NCBI RefSeq assembly: GCF_016803135.1
Contig: NZ_JAEVFE010000001.1
Location: 248,001-312,000 of the forward strand
From: Altererythrobacter sp. C41
GTDB lineage: Bacteria > Pseudomonadota > Alphaproteobacteria > Sphingomonadales > Sphingomonadaceae
Direction of reading: 5' to 3'
Length of the DNA: 64,000 nucleotides
Made by a program: the position numbers and the translations under genes. Below are positions 35,287-44,260 of the stretch, in pieces. A model generated the notes under the pieces. It saw only the letters and a program-made list of their open reading frames with translations, had not been told where the DNA came from and ran no database searches. How positions within the stretch are numbered: position 1 is the stretch's first letter; each line of letters opens with the position of its first letter.

Positions 35287-35688
35287 TCAGCCCGCCAGCA
35301 GTTCGATGCTCGACGCCTTGACCCATCCCCAGCCGCAAGGGCCTTCGTAGGCGACAGGTTCGGCAACGGGCCTGCTCACGCGGCAATCGCCGAGCTCCTG
35401 GAACTCCGCGTCGGCGAAAACGATGCCCTGCCACTCGTCCGCGGCTTCGCAAAGCCAGACGATCGTATCGCTGGGCAGGTCGTCCTTTACCCGAGTGTCT
35501 TCGCCGGGCCCCTCGTGAACGGTCTGCTCCGGCTCGCCGCCCGCGATGCGCCCGATGCCCAGGCACGCATCCTCGCCCGGACCCGCGAGTCCGACCATGG
35601 GGGCGCGGCCTTCCTCGTGCACGACCGCCTCGGGAGCCGGCGGCCCCACCTGACTGGCGAGCACCGCGAGGAGGAACACCGGGATCAT
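35287..35688 (-). CDS. Exported SH3-like protein of unknown function
   Basis: A 133-aa protein with a short hydrophobic N-terminus (IPVFLLAVLASQ) that may be a signal peptide. An acidic linker follows, and the C-terminus GPCGWGWVKASSIELL resembles the last strands of a bacterial SH3 domain. Four cysteines are present (GEDACLG, WLCEA, GDCRVS, GPCGWG). Start is ATG 35688, one base after the pdhC stop, so it is transcribed with the dehydrogenase genes. No role is known to me. Confidence 0.65.
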   Translation of the reverse strand: MIPVFLLAVLASQVGPPAPEAVVHEEGRAPMVGLAGPGEDACLGIGRIAGGEPEQTVHEGPGEDTRVKDDLPSDTIVWLCEAADEWQGIVFADAEFQELGDCRVSRPVAEPVAYEGPCGWGWVKASSIELLAG

Positions 35689-35689
35689 G

Positions 35690-37018
35690 TCAGACGAGCA
35701 GCCCCATCGGGTTCTCGACCAGGTTCTTGAACGCGTCCATCAGCTTGGCGCCGTCGACGCCGTCGATCGCGCGGTGGTCGAAGCTGCCGGTGGCCGTCAT
35801 CACCGTGGCGACGCCGAGCGCGTCGTCGATCACGTAGGGCCGCTTCTCGCCTGCGCCGACCGCCAGGATCATCGCCTGCGGCGGGTTGATCACGGCGTCG
35901 AACTGCTTGGTCCCGAACATGCCGAGGTTGGAGATCGAGGCCGTGCCGCCCTGATACTCGTGCGGCTGCAGCTTGCCGTCGCGCGCCTTGCCCGCGAGCT
36001 CCTTCATCTCGGTCGAGATCTGCGCGAGACCCTTGCGCCCTGCGTCAACGATGATCGGGGTGATCAGGCCGCTGGGCGCCGCCACGGCGACCGAGACGTC
36101 CTGCCGCGTGTACTGGTGCAACTCATCGCCCTGGAAGCTGACGTTGCACTGCGGCACGCGCTGCAGCGCACGGGCGAGCGCCTTTATCAGAAGGTCGTTG
36201 ACCGAGAGCTTGACGCCCTCTGCCTCGAGGCTGGCGTTGAGTTCGCCGCGCAGCTTGAGCAGCGCGTCGAGTCGCACGTCCACCGTCAGGTAGATGTGCG
36301 GGATCGTCTGCTTTGCCTCGGTGAGACGGCGCGCGATGACCTTGCGCACGTTGTTGAGCTTCTGGGCCTCGTAAGGCGCGCCGAACTCGCTCTGCTGCGA
36401 GCCCGCAGGGGCAGCAGCCTTGGCCGGTTCTGCGGCCTTGGAAGGGGCTTGCGCCTGCCCGCTGGCCGCCGGCGCACTCTCGACATCCGCCTTCACGATT
36501 CGCCCGTTCGGTCCGCTTCCCTGCACCGAAGCGAGATCGACCCCCTTCTGCTCGGCGATCCGCTTCGCAAGCGGAGAGGCGATAACTCGGTCGCCCTCTG
36601 CCTTGGGCGCTGCGGCCGCTTTCGGCTTTTCGGGGGCCTTCGCAGAAGCGGGGGCTTCCGGCGCAGCGGGAGACTTTTCTCCATCTTCGGAGCCGCTTGC
36701 CTTCACCGGTGCCGGCGCCTTCTCACTCCCGGCCGGCTTCGATTCTGCCGCTGCCTTCGCGTCGTCCGCGTCTTCATCCTCGCCCGCCAGTGTGGCGATT
36801 ACAGTGCCGACTTTCACGCCTTCGGTCCCCTCGGGCACCTCGATCTTGACGATCGTTCCCTCGTCGACCGCCTCGAATTCCATCGTGGCCTTGTCGGTCT
36901 CGATCTCGGCCATCACGTCGCCAGCGCTGACTTGATCGCCTTCCTTCACGAGCCATCGGGCGAGAGTGCCCTCCTCCATGGTGGGCGAAAGAGCGGGCAT
37001 CTTGATCGGCGTCGGCAT
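35690..37018 (-). CDS. pdhC: Pyruvate dehydrogenase E2, dihydrolipoamide acetyltransferase
   Basis: Core of the pyruvate dehydrogenase complex, transferring acetyl groups to CoA. Domains: lipoyl domain 1-78 with the lipoylated K43 in [11 protein letters not shown]; an Ala/Pro/Lys-rich linker; the E1/E3-binding domain near 153-189 ([20 protein letters not shown]); a second linker; and the catalytic domain with H415 and D419 in HRAIDG. The 442-aa length fits the alphaproteobacterial pyruvate-type E2. It is first in a minus-strand run leading to lpdA. LipA, encoded earlier, makes its cofactor. Confidence 0.95.
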   Translation of the reverse strand: MPTPIKMPALSPTMEEGTLARWLVKEGDQVSAGDVMAEIETDKATMEFEAVDEGTIVKIEVPEGTEGVKVGTVIATLAGEDEDADDAKAAAESKPAGSEKAPAPVKASGSEDGEKSPAAPEAPASAKAPEKPKAAAAPKAEGDRVIASPLAKRIAEQKGVDLASVQGSGPNGRIVKADVESAPAASGQAQAPSKAAEPAKAAAPAGSQQSEFGAPYEAQKLNNVRKVIARRLTEAKQTIPHIYLTVDVRLDALLKLRGELNASLEAEGVKLSVNDLLIKALARALQRVPQCNVSFQGDELHQYTRQDVSVAVAAPSGLITPIIVDAGRKGLAQISTEMKELAGKARDGKLQPHEYQGGTASISNLGMFGTKQFDAVINPPQAMILAVGAGEKRPYVIDDALGVATVMTATGSFDHRAIDGVDGAKLMDAFKNLVENPMGLLV

Positions 37019-37133
37019 GTTTCCGTTGGGTCCTCGCGAGTTTTCGGCCCTGCTCTGGCCAATTTGGCGCGCACGGGCAAGGTCCTTGCGCGGAATACGA
37101 TTTCATCGGATACCTGCGCCCGGAGGGCAAAGC

Positions 37134-37586
37134 ATGCGGGTCTATCTCGTGATCATGGACGAGACCGAGGAAGCGCGCAAAGCGCTTCGGTTCGCCGCGC
37201 GCCGCGCGGCTGCAACGGACGGTGCCGTGCACATCCTCGCGCTGGTCCAGCCGCAGAGCTTCAACGCTTTCGGCGGCGTCCAGGCGACGATCGAGCAGGA
37301 GGCCCGCGACCGCGCCGAAGTCATGGCTACTAGCGCCGCGGGCAATCTCTATTCCGAAAGCGGAAAAATGCCGACCATCGCGGTGCGGGTCGGCGAAGGG
37401 CAGGCGGTCATCAAGGAATACCTTGCCGAGCATCCGGAGGTCGCGGCGCTGGTGCTCGGCTCCGCGCCGGAGGGCGGGCCCGGGCCGCTCGTGACGCATT
37501 TCTCCGCGCACGCCGGCTCGTTGCCCTGCCCTCTCTTCGTGATTCCCGGCTCGCTGAGCTCGGAAGACATCGACCAGTTGAGTTAG
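37134..37586 (+). CDS. Universal stress protein (UspA domain)
   Basis: A 150-aa single Usp domain: RVYLVIMDETEEARKALRFA at the N-terminus, and the glycine-rich region LVLGSAPEGGPGPLVTHFS near 112. The usual ATP-binding G-2x-G-9x-G(S/T) pattern is only partly matched. GGAGGG lies about seven bases before ATG 37134. It is divergent from pdhC with 115 bases between, and its TAG stop interlocks with the TAA stop of the convergent membrane-protein gene. Confidence 0.88.
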   Translation: MRVYLVIMDETEEARKALRFAARRAAATDGAVHILALVQPQSFNAFGGVQATIEQEARDRAEVMATSAAGNLYSESGKMPTIAVRVGEGQAVIKEYLAEHPEVAALVLGSAPEGGPGPLVTHFSAHAGSLPCPLFVIPGSLSSEDIDQLS

Positions 37587-37972
37587 ACTGCGGCAGTCCG
37601 CGCGCGAAGCGCCTTCAGGCCCCGCCATTCGAGAATCACGAACAGCTCGACCACGACCGCCTGCGCGATGATGACCGCATGGCCGAGTCCCGTCAGCGCG
37701 TTGAGGTGGAGCAGCCAGACCGCGAGGCTGGCGAGCACCCATCCGGCGTTGCCTGCGACTACCACCGCCAGCAGCGGACGGGACGGCCTGTATGCAAGGA
37801 ACGCCAACAGCGCCGCCACCGGCAGGCAGATCCATCCGGCTGCGGCGACGATCGTGGCGGGCAGGCCCAGCAGACCTGCGACGGCAGAGGTGGCTCCCAC
37901 GCAGAGCGCGAAGAAGAGCGCGCAGCTCGCCGCGTCGAGTACGAGGGCCTGGAAAAGAGTTATATTGCGCAT
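37583..37972 (-). CDS. Four-helix membrane protein of unknown function
   Basis: A 129-aa inner-membrane protein with four predicted helices (around residues 8-30, 35-57, 62-85 and 92-115). ATG 37972 is chosen because GGAG precedes it and the longer frame would add a Cys-rich, non-hydrophobic leader through the operator region. It is divergently transcribed from the XRE regulator, so the palindrome between them may control both. No family recognised; it looks like a DoxX- or SPW-like small membrane protein. Confidence 0.75.
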   Translation of the reverse strand: MRNITLFQALVLDAASCALFFALCVGATSAVAGLLGLPATIVAAAGWICLPVAALLAFLAYRPSRPLLAVVVAGNAGWVLASLAVWLLHLNALTGLGHAVIIAQAVVVELFVILEWRGLKALRARTAAV

Positions 37973-38030
37973 GTGCTTTACTCCGTTGGTTGGACAAGCG
38001 CATGGGTCGCAGTGACGGGGAGGCAAGTCG

Positions 38031-38067
38031 ATTACCTGACAGGTAATGGTGCTCACACTGCTCACAC
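38031..38067. promoter_or_regulatory. Operator between the membrane protein and the XRE regulator
   Basis: ATTACCTG-A-CAGGTAAT is a perfect 17-base palindrome (38031-38047). It is followed at once by the direct repeat GCTCACAC/GCTCACAC (38051-38058 and 38060-38067). The block lies 16 bases before the regulator start and about 60 bases before the divergent membrane gene. Helix-turn-helix regulators of this class commonly bind such sites and control their own divergent promoter; binding is inferred. Confidence 0.65.
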
Positions 38068-38082
38068 ATTAGGAAACCCCTT

Positions 38083-38865
38083 ATGGAACAGGCCTCTCTC
38101 GGTGAGATGCTGCGCGAATGGCGCGCGCGGCGGAAAGTCAGCCAGCTCGACCTCGCGCTCGCGAGCGAGATATCGGCGCGGCACCTCAGCTTTATCGAGA
38201 CCGGCCGCAGCGCGCCGAGCACCTCGGTGATCGACCGCCTTGCGCGCGAACTGAGCATGCCGATGCGCGCGCATAACGCGATGCGGATCGCTGCCGGATA
38301 CGCGCCGGCCCATCGGGAGCGGCCGCTCGACGATCCGCAGCTCAGCGACGCACGGACGATCGTCGAACAGGTTCTCGCGGGCCATGAGCCCTACCCCGCC
38401 CTCGCGGTCGACCGGGCATGGAATCTGGTCGCGGCTAACGCGGCCCTGCCACTGCTGCTCGCGGGAGTCGCGCCCGAACTGCTTGAGCCCCCGGTCAATG
38501 TATTGCGCATCGCTCTCGATCCGCGCGGCATCGCGCCGCAGATCGCCAATTTCGCCGAATGGCGCGCGCATCTTCTCGCGCGGCTGTCGGCGCAAATCGA
38601 GGCAACGGGCGATCCGGCGCTCGAGCGGCTCGAAGCCGAGTTGCGAGCAATTCCCTATCGTTCGTCAAGCCCATCCCCGCGAGGGCACGGCGGTGCCATC
38701 GCGGTGCCGTTGCAGCTCGACACGCCGCATGGGCGTCTGTCGTTCATCTCGACGACAACGGTGTTCGGCTCGCCTCTCGACATCACACTGTCGGAGCTGG
38801 CGATCGAGGCATTCTTCCCCGCGGATCGCGAGACTGGCGAACGCCTGCGTGCCGCGCTCGGCTAG
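38083..38865 (+). CDS. XRE-family regulator with MmyB-like ligand-binding domain
   Basis: A 260-aa regulator. Residues 5-62 are an XRE helix-turn-helix (MLREWRARRKVSQLDLALAS and SARHLSFIETGRSAPS). The rest matches the MmyB-like/PAS-type ligand-binding domain (YPALAVDRAWNLVAANAALP), which binds small hydrophobic ligands in known members. Its operator is probably the palindrome just upstream. Its TAG stop interlocks with the stop of rnr. Confidence 0.9.
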   Translation: MEQASLGEMLREWRARRKVSQLDLALASEISARHLSFIETGRSAPSTSVIDRLARELSMPMRAHNAMRIAAGYAPAHRERPLDDPQLSDARTIVEQVLAGHEPYPALAVDRAWNLVAANAALPLLLAGVAPELLEPPVNVLRIALDPRGIAPQIANFAEWRAHLLARLSAQIEATGDPALERLEAELRAIPYRSSSPSPRGHGGAIAVPLQLDTPHGRLSFISTTTVFGSPLDITLSELAIEAFFPADRETGERLRAALG

Positions 38866-41135
38866 CGCTTCTTGCCGCGTCCCTGATGGCGGATATTGCC
38901 CGGGCGTCCACGCTTTCCCTGAATGTACTTGCCCTTCTTCTGCCCGCGCGGAGGGGGGCGGTCGCCCCGCGGCTCGATCGCGCGGCCGTTCGCGTCGAGC
39001 GGTTCGAACTTGAGGGCACCGGTGAGCGGGTTCGCTTCTCCGAGCCTCAGCTTGAGGCGATCTCCGCTCGCATAGCGTGTGCCGCTGTCCGCGCCCACGA
39101 GAGCCTGCGCCGCTTCGTCGTAGTAGAAGTGCTCGGCGCCGAGGGTCGAGACCGGAACGAGCCCATCGCCTCCGAGCCCAACGATGGTGGCGAAGAAGCC
39201 GAACGGCTGCACGCCGGTGATCCGCGTGTCGAAGGTTTCGCCCATTCGCCCCGCGAGCCAGGCTGCGACGTAGCGGTCGATCGTGTCGCGCTCGGCCTCC
39301 ATGGCGCGGCGCTCGGCGGCGCTGATCGCGTCCGAGACCTTGGACAGGTCGTCCCGGTCGCGATCCGATAGGCCGGTCGTCGGCGCTAAATCCCCGCCGT
39401 TCGGCTTCGGCTGCTCGAGCCCGAAGGCATCGACCAGCGCCCGGTGAACGAGCAGGTCGGCGTAGCGCCGGATAGGTGATGTGAAGTGCGCGTAGGAGCC
39501 GAGCGCGAGGCCGAAATGGCCGGCGTTCTGCGGGCCGTAGTAGGCCTGCGTCTGCGTACGCAGCACGGCCTCCATCACTTGCGCCTTCTCGCTCTCGTCG
39601 GTCACGTCCTTGAGCATGCGGTTGAACAGCCCCGGCGTGATCACCTGCCCCAACGCCAGCGTGCGGCCGAACGTGGCGAGATAGTCCTTGAGCGCGACCA
39701 GCTTCTCGCGGCTCGGCGGCTCGTGGACACGATAGACGACGGGCGCCGTCTTGCTCTCCAGCGCTTTGGCGGCAGCCACGTTCGCTGCGATCATGAAATC
39801 CTCGACCACACGGTGCGCGTCGAGCCGTTCGCGGACCGCGATCTCGGCGATCCTGCCCTGCTCGTCGAGCACAACGCGCCGCTCGGGCAGTTCGAGCTCG
39901 AGCGGGTCGCGCGCATTGCGGGCGGCGAACAGCAGCTTCCACGCGTCCCAGAGGTGCTGCAGATGCTCGGGCGCATTGCCCTGGTCGATCGCCTTCTGCG
40001 CGTCCTCGTACGCGACGTTATGGGCGATCCGCACGAGCGCGCGGGTGAAGCGCCACTTCGTCACCTTGCCCTCAGGCGAAATGCGCAAGTGGCAGGCCAT
40101 CGCGGCGCGATCCTCCTCCTGCTTGAGGGAGCAGACGTCGCCGCTCAGCACTTCCGGCAACATCGGGACGACGCGGTCGGGGAAATAGACCGAATTGCCA
40201 CGCTTGCGCGCCTCACGGTCGATCTGACCGCCGGCCCGCACGTAGAAGCTCACATCGGCGATCACGACCAGCGCGCGGTAGCCACCTTCGCCGTCCGGTT
40301 CGGCCCAGATCGCGTCGTCGTGATCGCGCGCGTCGGCCGGATCGATCGCGACGATCGGCAGGTGGCGCAGATCCTCGCGCTTATCCTCGCTCAGCGGCAG
40401 CTTCGCTGCGCGCTCTGCTTCGTCAAGCGCGGCTTCGGGGAAGACGTGTGGGATGCCGTGCTTGGCGATTGCGATGAGCGAGAAGCTCTTCGGCGCCAGC
40501 GGATCGCCGAGCACTTCCACCACGTTGACGCCGGACCGCGGCGAGCGTCCCGCGGGCTCGGCCAGCACGAGCTGTCCTTCCTCCGCTCCGCCGAGGTCGG
40601 CAATCGGCGAGGAACTGCGCACCCGCTTGTCGACCGGCGCGAGCCAGCCTTTACCGCTGGCGTCGATTTCGACGACGCCCATCAGCCCCTCGGTACGGGC
40701 GGGGAGCTTCTTCATCACGTGCGCTTTCCACCCGCGCCCGGTCTCCTCGGTGCGAGCGAGGACCCGGTCGCCGGTTTTCAGCGCCGCCTGACGGGACTTG
40801 CCCTTCTTCCCTTCGATCACTCGTAGCCGCGGTGGCGGCGTGGCATCGTCGGGTTGCCAGGCATCGGGAATCGCAAAAGCCTCGCCGTCCTCGATCTCCA
40901 CCACGCGCAGCACGGTGACTTTCGGCACCCCGCCCATGCGGTGATAGGCGGTCTTCTTGCCGTCTATCAGGCCTTCCTCGGCCATGTCCTTCAGACGGTG
41001 CTTGAGCGCGATCTTTTCCTGCCCCTTGAGGCCGAAGGCCTTGGCGATCTCGCGTTTGCCAGCCGGCGTGTCCGCGGTCTGGATGAATTCGAGGATTTGC
41101 TCGCGCGAGGGCAAGCCGTGGGTCTTGCGTGACAT
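38862..41135 (-). CDS. rnr: Ribonuclease R
   Basis: Processive 3'-to-5' exoribonuclease that degrades structured RNA. The N-terminal winged-helix and cold-shock domains come first, then the RNB catalytic domain with the acidic cluster DPADARDHDDAIW near 265 and GSYAHFTSPIRRYADLL. An S1 domain and a Lys/Arg/Gly-rich tail complete the 757-aa protein. It is convergent with the XRE gene, sharing CTAG as interlocked stops. Confidence 0.96.
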   Translation of the reverse strand: MSRKTHGLPSREQILEFIQTADTPAGKREIAKAFGLKGQEKIALKHRLKDMAEEGLIDGKKTAYHRMGGVPKVTVLRVVEIEDGEAFAIPDAWQPDDATPPPRLRVIEGKKGKSRQAALKTGDRVLARTEETGRGWKAHVMKKLPARTEGLMGVVEIDASGKGWLAPVDKRVRSSSPIADLGGAEEGQLVLAEPAGRSPRSGVNVVEVLGDPLAPKSFSLIAIAKHGIPHVFPEAALDEAERAAKLPLSEDKREDLRHLPIVAIDPADARDHDDAIWAEPDGEGGYRALVVIADVSFYVRAGGQIDREARKRGNSVYFPDRVVPMLPEVLSGDVCSLKQEEDRAAMACHLRISPEGKVTKWRFTRALVRIAHNVAYEDAQKAIDQGNAPEHLQHLWDAWKLLFAARNARDPLELELPERRVVLDEQGRIAEIAVRERLDAHRVVEDFMIAANVAAAKALESKTAPVVYRVHEPPSREKLVALKDYLATFGRTLALGQVITPGLFNRMLKDVTDESEKAQVMEAVLRTQTQAYYGPQNAGHFGLALGSYAHFTSPIRRYADLLVHRALVDAFGLEQPKPNGGDLAPTTGLSDRDRDDLSKVSDAISAAERRAMEAERDTIDRYVAAWLAGRMGETFDTRITGVQPFGFFATIVGLGGDGLVPVSTLGAEHFYYDEAAQALVGADSGTRYASGDRLKLRLGEANPLTGALKFEPLDANGRAIEPRGDRPPPRGQKKGKYIQGKRGRPGNIRHQGRGKKR

Positions 41136-41207
41136 GGCGCGGGCCTATTCCTCCAATCCCTTCGTGTCGAGCGTCGCTGCGTGGCAGCTTGGTTCGAACG
41201 AACGGGA

Positions 41208-42545
41208 TCAGGATTGGGTTTCGGAGATCGGCGCAAACCCGCCGGCCGGCACCGCGCTCGCGACCGGGCTTTGGGTGCCATCCGCAGCACGCGCGCTGAC
41301 GCCGAAGATCCAGTCGTCGCCCCGCACGCCCTCGAGCTTCGCGCTGGTCGCGACCACGTTCTCGATCACTGGTGTTTCCCGCCAATAGGGCTCGTCGGTG
41401 CGGCGCTGCCAGATGGTGTAGCCGACCGCGCCCGGAACCTCGTCCCATGTGATTTCGGTGAAGGTTTGCACCGCAGCCTCGGCCGTCGGCGTGGGAGGCA
41501 ATGGCGCCCGTGCCAGCTCATCGAGCGCGCGGACGTTCAGGCGGGTCACCTTCGCGAGATAGGGGAAATCCATCTCGTCGATGGTGTCGCCGTAGGTCAC
41601 ACCGCCTTCAACCCGCAGGTCCTGATGCTGGTGATCGTAGTCCTCGACCGCGACCGAGATGCGGACCGCAGGATAGCCGTTCTCGAGGAACGGAATCTGA
41701 TCACCGCCCCGCCCCATCCGATCCGTGCGCCAGATTTGCCGCACGTCGAGGCCCGCCGGATCGGCTTCGGCGAGATCGTCGAGCCAGCGGGAGATGTTGC
41801 GCCCCGGGCTGTCGTTCTCGCCGCCGTTGCGGCGCTGCGCGGCGCGGATCTGGTCGGTCAGGTCGGCGCGCGGTCCTTCTGAAAAAACGCGCACGTGCGC
41901 ATCGTCGCAATAACCGTCCGAACCGCAGGAGCCGCCGACGATATCGTTGTTGAGCACGGCCTTCACCGTCCAGCCCTGTTCCTTGGCGTAGTCCGCCAGC
42001 AGTTGCCCGCCATATAGCCCCTGCTCCTCGCCCGAGAACAATGCGTAGACTATCGTGGTGGGGTATTTCCGCTGCGAGAGTACCCGCGCCGCTTCGATGA
42101 CGAGCGCCGTGCCCGAGGCATTGTCGTTCGCGCCGGGCGCGTCGCTGGCGAAGTCCGCCACATCGGAGACGCGGCTGTCGATATGACCCTGCACGATCAC
42201 GACTTCGTCCGGCCGTTCGGTTCCGCGCTGGATGGCGACGACGTTCACCAGACGGGTCGGTTCAGGGACGCGGTTGCCCTGGATCATGCGTTCCGGCAGC
42301 GCGATCTCAAGGCAGCCGCCGCAGGCCGAACTCGCGGTGCGAAACTGCGCTTCGCCCCAGCGCCGCGCCGCGCCGATGCCGCGCGTCTCGCTGTCCTGCT
42401 CGGAGAGCGTGTGGCGCGTGCCGAATCCCACGAGGCTCGCGACATCCGATTGCAGGCGTTCTTGCGACACGCTGTCGGCGGGACTGCCCTGCGCGGCAGC
42501 GGGGGCGGCAACGAAGAAGGCGGCGAGCGGCAGGAGTTTGTGCAT
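41208..42545 (-). CDS. Exported M28-family zinc aminopeptidase with C-terminal Fn3-like domain
   Basis: A 445-aa secreted peptidase. A signal peptide (about 1-19, APAAAQ) is followed by the M28 domain with metal ligands in VQGHIDSR, GANDNASG, SGEEQGLYG and NNDIVGG, and a final His in DYDHQHQ. The last 90 residues (TWDEVPGAVGYTIWQRRTD) look like a fibronectin-III fold. ATG 42545 is preferred to a TTG at 42566, which would lengthen the signal peptide. Substrate unknown. Confidence 0.88.
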   Translation of the reverse strand: MHKLLPLAAFFVAAPAAAQGSPADSVSQERLQSDVASLVGFGTRHTLSEQDSETRGIGAARRWGEAQFRTASSACGGCLEIALPERMIQGNRVPEPTRLVNVVAIQRGTERPDEVVIVQGHIDSRVSDVADFASDAPGANDNASGTALVIEAARVLSQRKYPTTIVYALFSGEEQGLYGGQLLADYAKEQGWTVKAVLNNDIVGGSCGSDGYCDDAHVRVFSEGPRADLTDQIRAAQRRNGGENDSPGRNISRWLDDLAEADPAGLDVRQIWRTDRMGRGGDQIPFLENGYPAVRISVAVEDYDHQHQDLRVEGGVTYGDTIDEMDFPYLAKVTRLNVRALDELARAPLPPTPTAEAAVQTFTEITWDEVPGAVGYTIWQRRTDEPYWRETPVIENVVATSAKLEGVRGDDWIFGVSARAADGTQSPVASAVPAGGFAPISETQS

Positions 42546-42594
42546 GACGCGCACTCTTGCCGCCAAATGGTTCGATTACAAGGCGCCATCCAGC

Positions 42595-42668
42595 GTGAAT
42601 CCCGGTGAAGGCGGGATCCCAGGTCGCCTGGTTGTCCATGAATTGCCCCGGCCTCCGCCGAGATCCGG
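42595..42668. repeat. Degenerate REP-like inverted repeat
   Basis: AATCCCGGTGAAGGCGGGATCC on the left and GCCCCGGCCTCCGCCGAGATCC on the right are imperfect inverted copies of each other, about 25 bases apart. The left arm is close to the arm of the repeat at 62532-62596. It occupies the gap between the M28 peptidase start and the proS stop. Part of the same core (CGGTGAAGGCGGG) recurs at 44238, after phaR. Confidence 0.5.
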
Positions 42669-42673
42669 AATTG

Positions 42674-44215
42674 TCAGTAGGCCTTGCCGACCAGAATCCG
42701 CTCGACCGCAGGTTCTCCGGTGAACAGGCAAGCTGCGTCGGCCGGCGCCGAACCGATGGGCACATTACGCACTGTCAGCTTAAGCGCCTTGAGCTCCTCG
42801 ATCACCCTCTCCAGCGCAGCGCCGGTGGGCTTGGCCCACTGCACTTCGACCCAGCCCGGGTAGCGGCCGTTGGAAGCAAAGAAGTCCTTCAGCGCCTCCA
42901 TGCTCTCGATCCCGCGCGTGATATTCGCCTCTCGCCGCTCGCGCGCTTCGGTGAACAGAGCCTGCTGAATGTTCTCGAGCAACGCGGGAATCGACTCGGC
43001 AGCATTATCGCGCGACGGCGTTTCGAAAGCGGGCTTGGCGTTCTCGCCCCACAGCCGGTCGCGGCGGAGCAGCGAGACGACACCGTTCTCCATGTCGCGT
43101 CCGCCGACCTCGACGATCACCGGCGCGCCCTTGCGTACCCAGTCCCAGCGCTTTGCCGCCGCCTTGCCGGGCTTGTCGTCGAGCAGCACGCGCACGGCTT
43201 CGCCGAAGACCGACGCCCCGGCGAGCGCCGTGCGCAGGCCTTCGCAGTATTCGAGCAATGCTCCATCGCGTTCATCGTCGCGCAGCATGGGAAGGATCAC
43301 GACCTGCCACGGCGCGAGCTTCGGCGGGACGCGCAGCCCGTCGTCGTCGCCATGGACCATGATCATTCCGCCGATCAGACGGGTCGAGACACCCCAACTG
43401 GTCGTATGACAGAGCTGCTGTCCGCCGTCGCGACCCTGATAGCGGATGCCCGCGGCTTCCGCGAAGTTGGTCCCGAGGTAGTGCGACGTGCCGGCCTGCA
43501 GCGCCTTGCCGTCCTGCATCATCGCCTCGATCGACCAGGTTTCGACGGCGCCGGGGAAGCGCTCATGCTCCGGCTTCTCGCCCGCAACGACGGGCATGGC
43601 GATGTCTTCCTCCGCGCAGGCGCGATAGACCTCGAGCATGCGCAGCGTGTGCTCCTTCGCATCCTCGGCGGTCTCGTGTGCCGTGTGCCCCTCCTGCCAG
43701 AGGAACTCGCTGGTGCGCAGGAACATGCGGGTGCGCATTTCCCAGCGCACGACGTTGGCCCACTGGTTGAGCTTCAACGGCAAGTCGCGCCAGCTCTGCA
43801 CCCAGCGCGCCATGGCGTCGCCGATGATCGTTTCCGAGGTGGGACGGACAACGAGTGGCTCTTCCAGTTTCGCCTCGGGATCGGGCACCAGCCCGCCCTC
43901 GCCGTCGGCAATGAGGCGGTGGTGGGTGACGACCGCCATCTCCTTCGCGAAACCCTCGACGTGGCTCGCCTCGCGCTCGAAATTAGAGAGCGGGATGAAG
44001 ATCGGGAAATAGCAGTTATCATGGCCCGTGGCCTTGATCCGCGCATCGAGCAGGCGCTGCACGCGCTCCCAGATGCCGTAGCCCCACGGCTTGATCACCA
44101 TGCACCCGCGCACACCCGACTCCTCGGCCATGTCGGCGGCGGAGATCACTTCCTGGTACCACTGGGCGAAATCGTCTGCGCGCCGGGTGTTCAGCGCATG
44201 GCGGATCTGGGACAC
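42674..44215 (-). CDS. proS: Prolyl-tRNA synthetase, archaeal/eukaryal-like type
   Basis: Charges tRNA-Pro; class II synthetase of 513 aa. VIKPWGYGIWERVQ, VVRPTSETII (motif 2 region), WQEGHTAH and GTSHYLGTNFAEAAGI place it in the type without the bacterial editing insertion (ProS family type 3). Many alphaproteobacteria have a different, shorter ProRS, so this type may have been acquired by an ancestor; I recall other sphingomonads having it too. It is flanked by REP-like sequence at its 3' end. Confidence 0.94.
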   Translation of the reverse strand: MSQIRHALNTRRADDFAQWYQEVISAADMAEESGVRGCMVIKPWGYGIWERVQRLLDARIKATGHDNCYFPIFIPLSNFEREASHVEGFAKEMAVVTHHRLIADGEGGLVPDPEAKLEEPLVVRPTSETIIGDAMARWVQSWRDLPLKLNQWANVVRWEMRTRMFLRTSEFLWQEGHTAHETAEDAKEHTLRMLEVYRACAEEDIAMPVVAGEKPEHERFPGAVETWSIEAMMQDGKALQAGTSHYLGTNFAEAAGIRYQGRDGGQQLCHTTSWGVSTRLIGGMIMVHGDDDGLRVPPKLAPWQVVILPMLRDDERDGALLEYCEGLRTALAGASVFGEAVRVLLDDKPGKAAAKRWDWVRKGAPVIVEVGGRDMENGVVSLLRRDRLWGENAKPAFETPSRDNAAESIPALLENIQQALFTEARERREANITRGIESMEALKDFFASNGRYPGWVEVQWAKPTGAALERVIEELKALKLTVRNVPIGSAPADAACLFTGEPAVERILVGKAY

Positions 44216-44260
44216 GTGAATTCCTGCAATTCGTCGTCGGTGAAGGCGGGCGCGTTCGCG

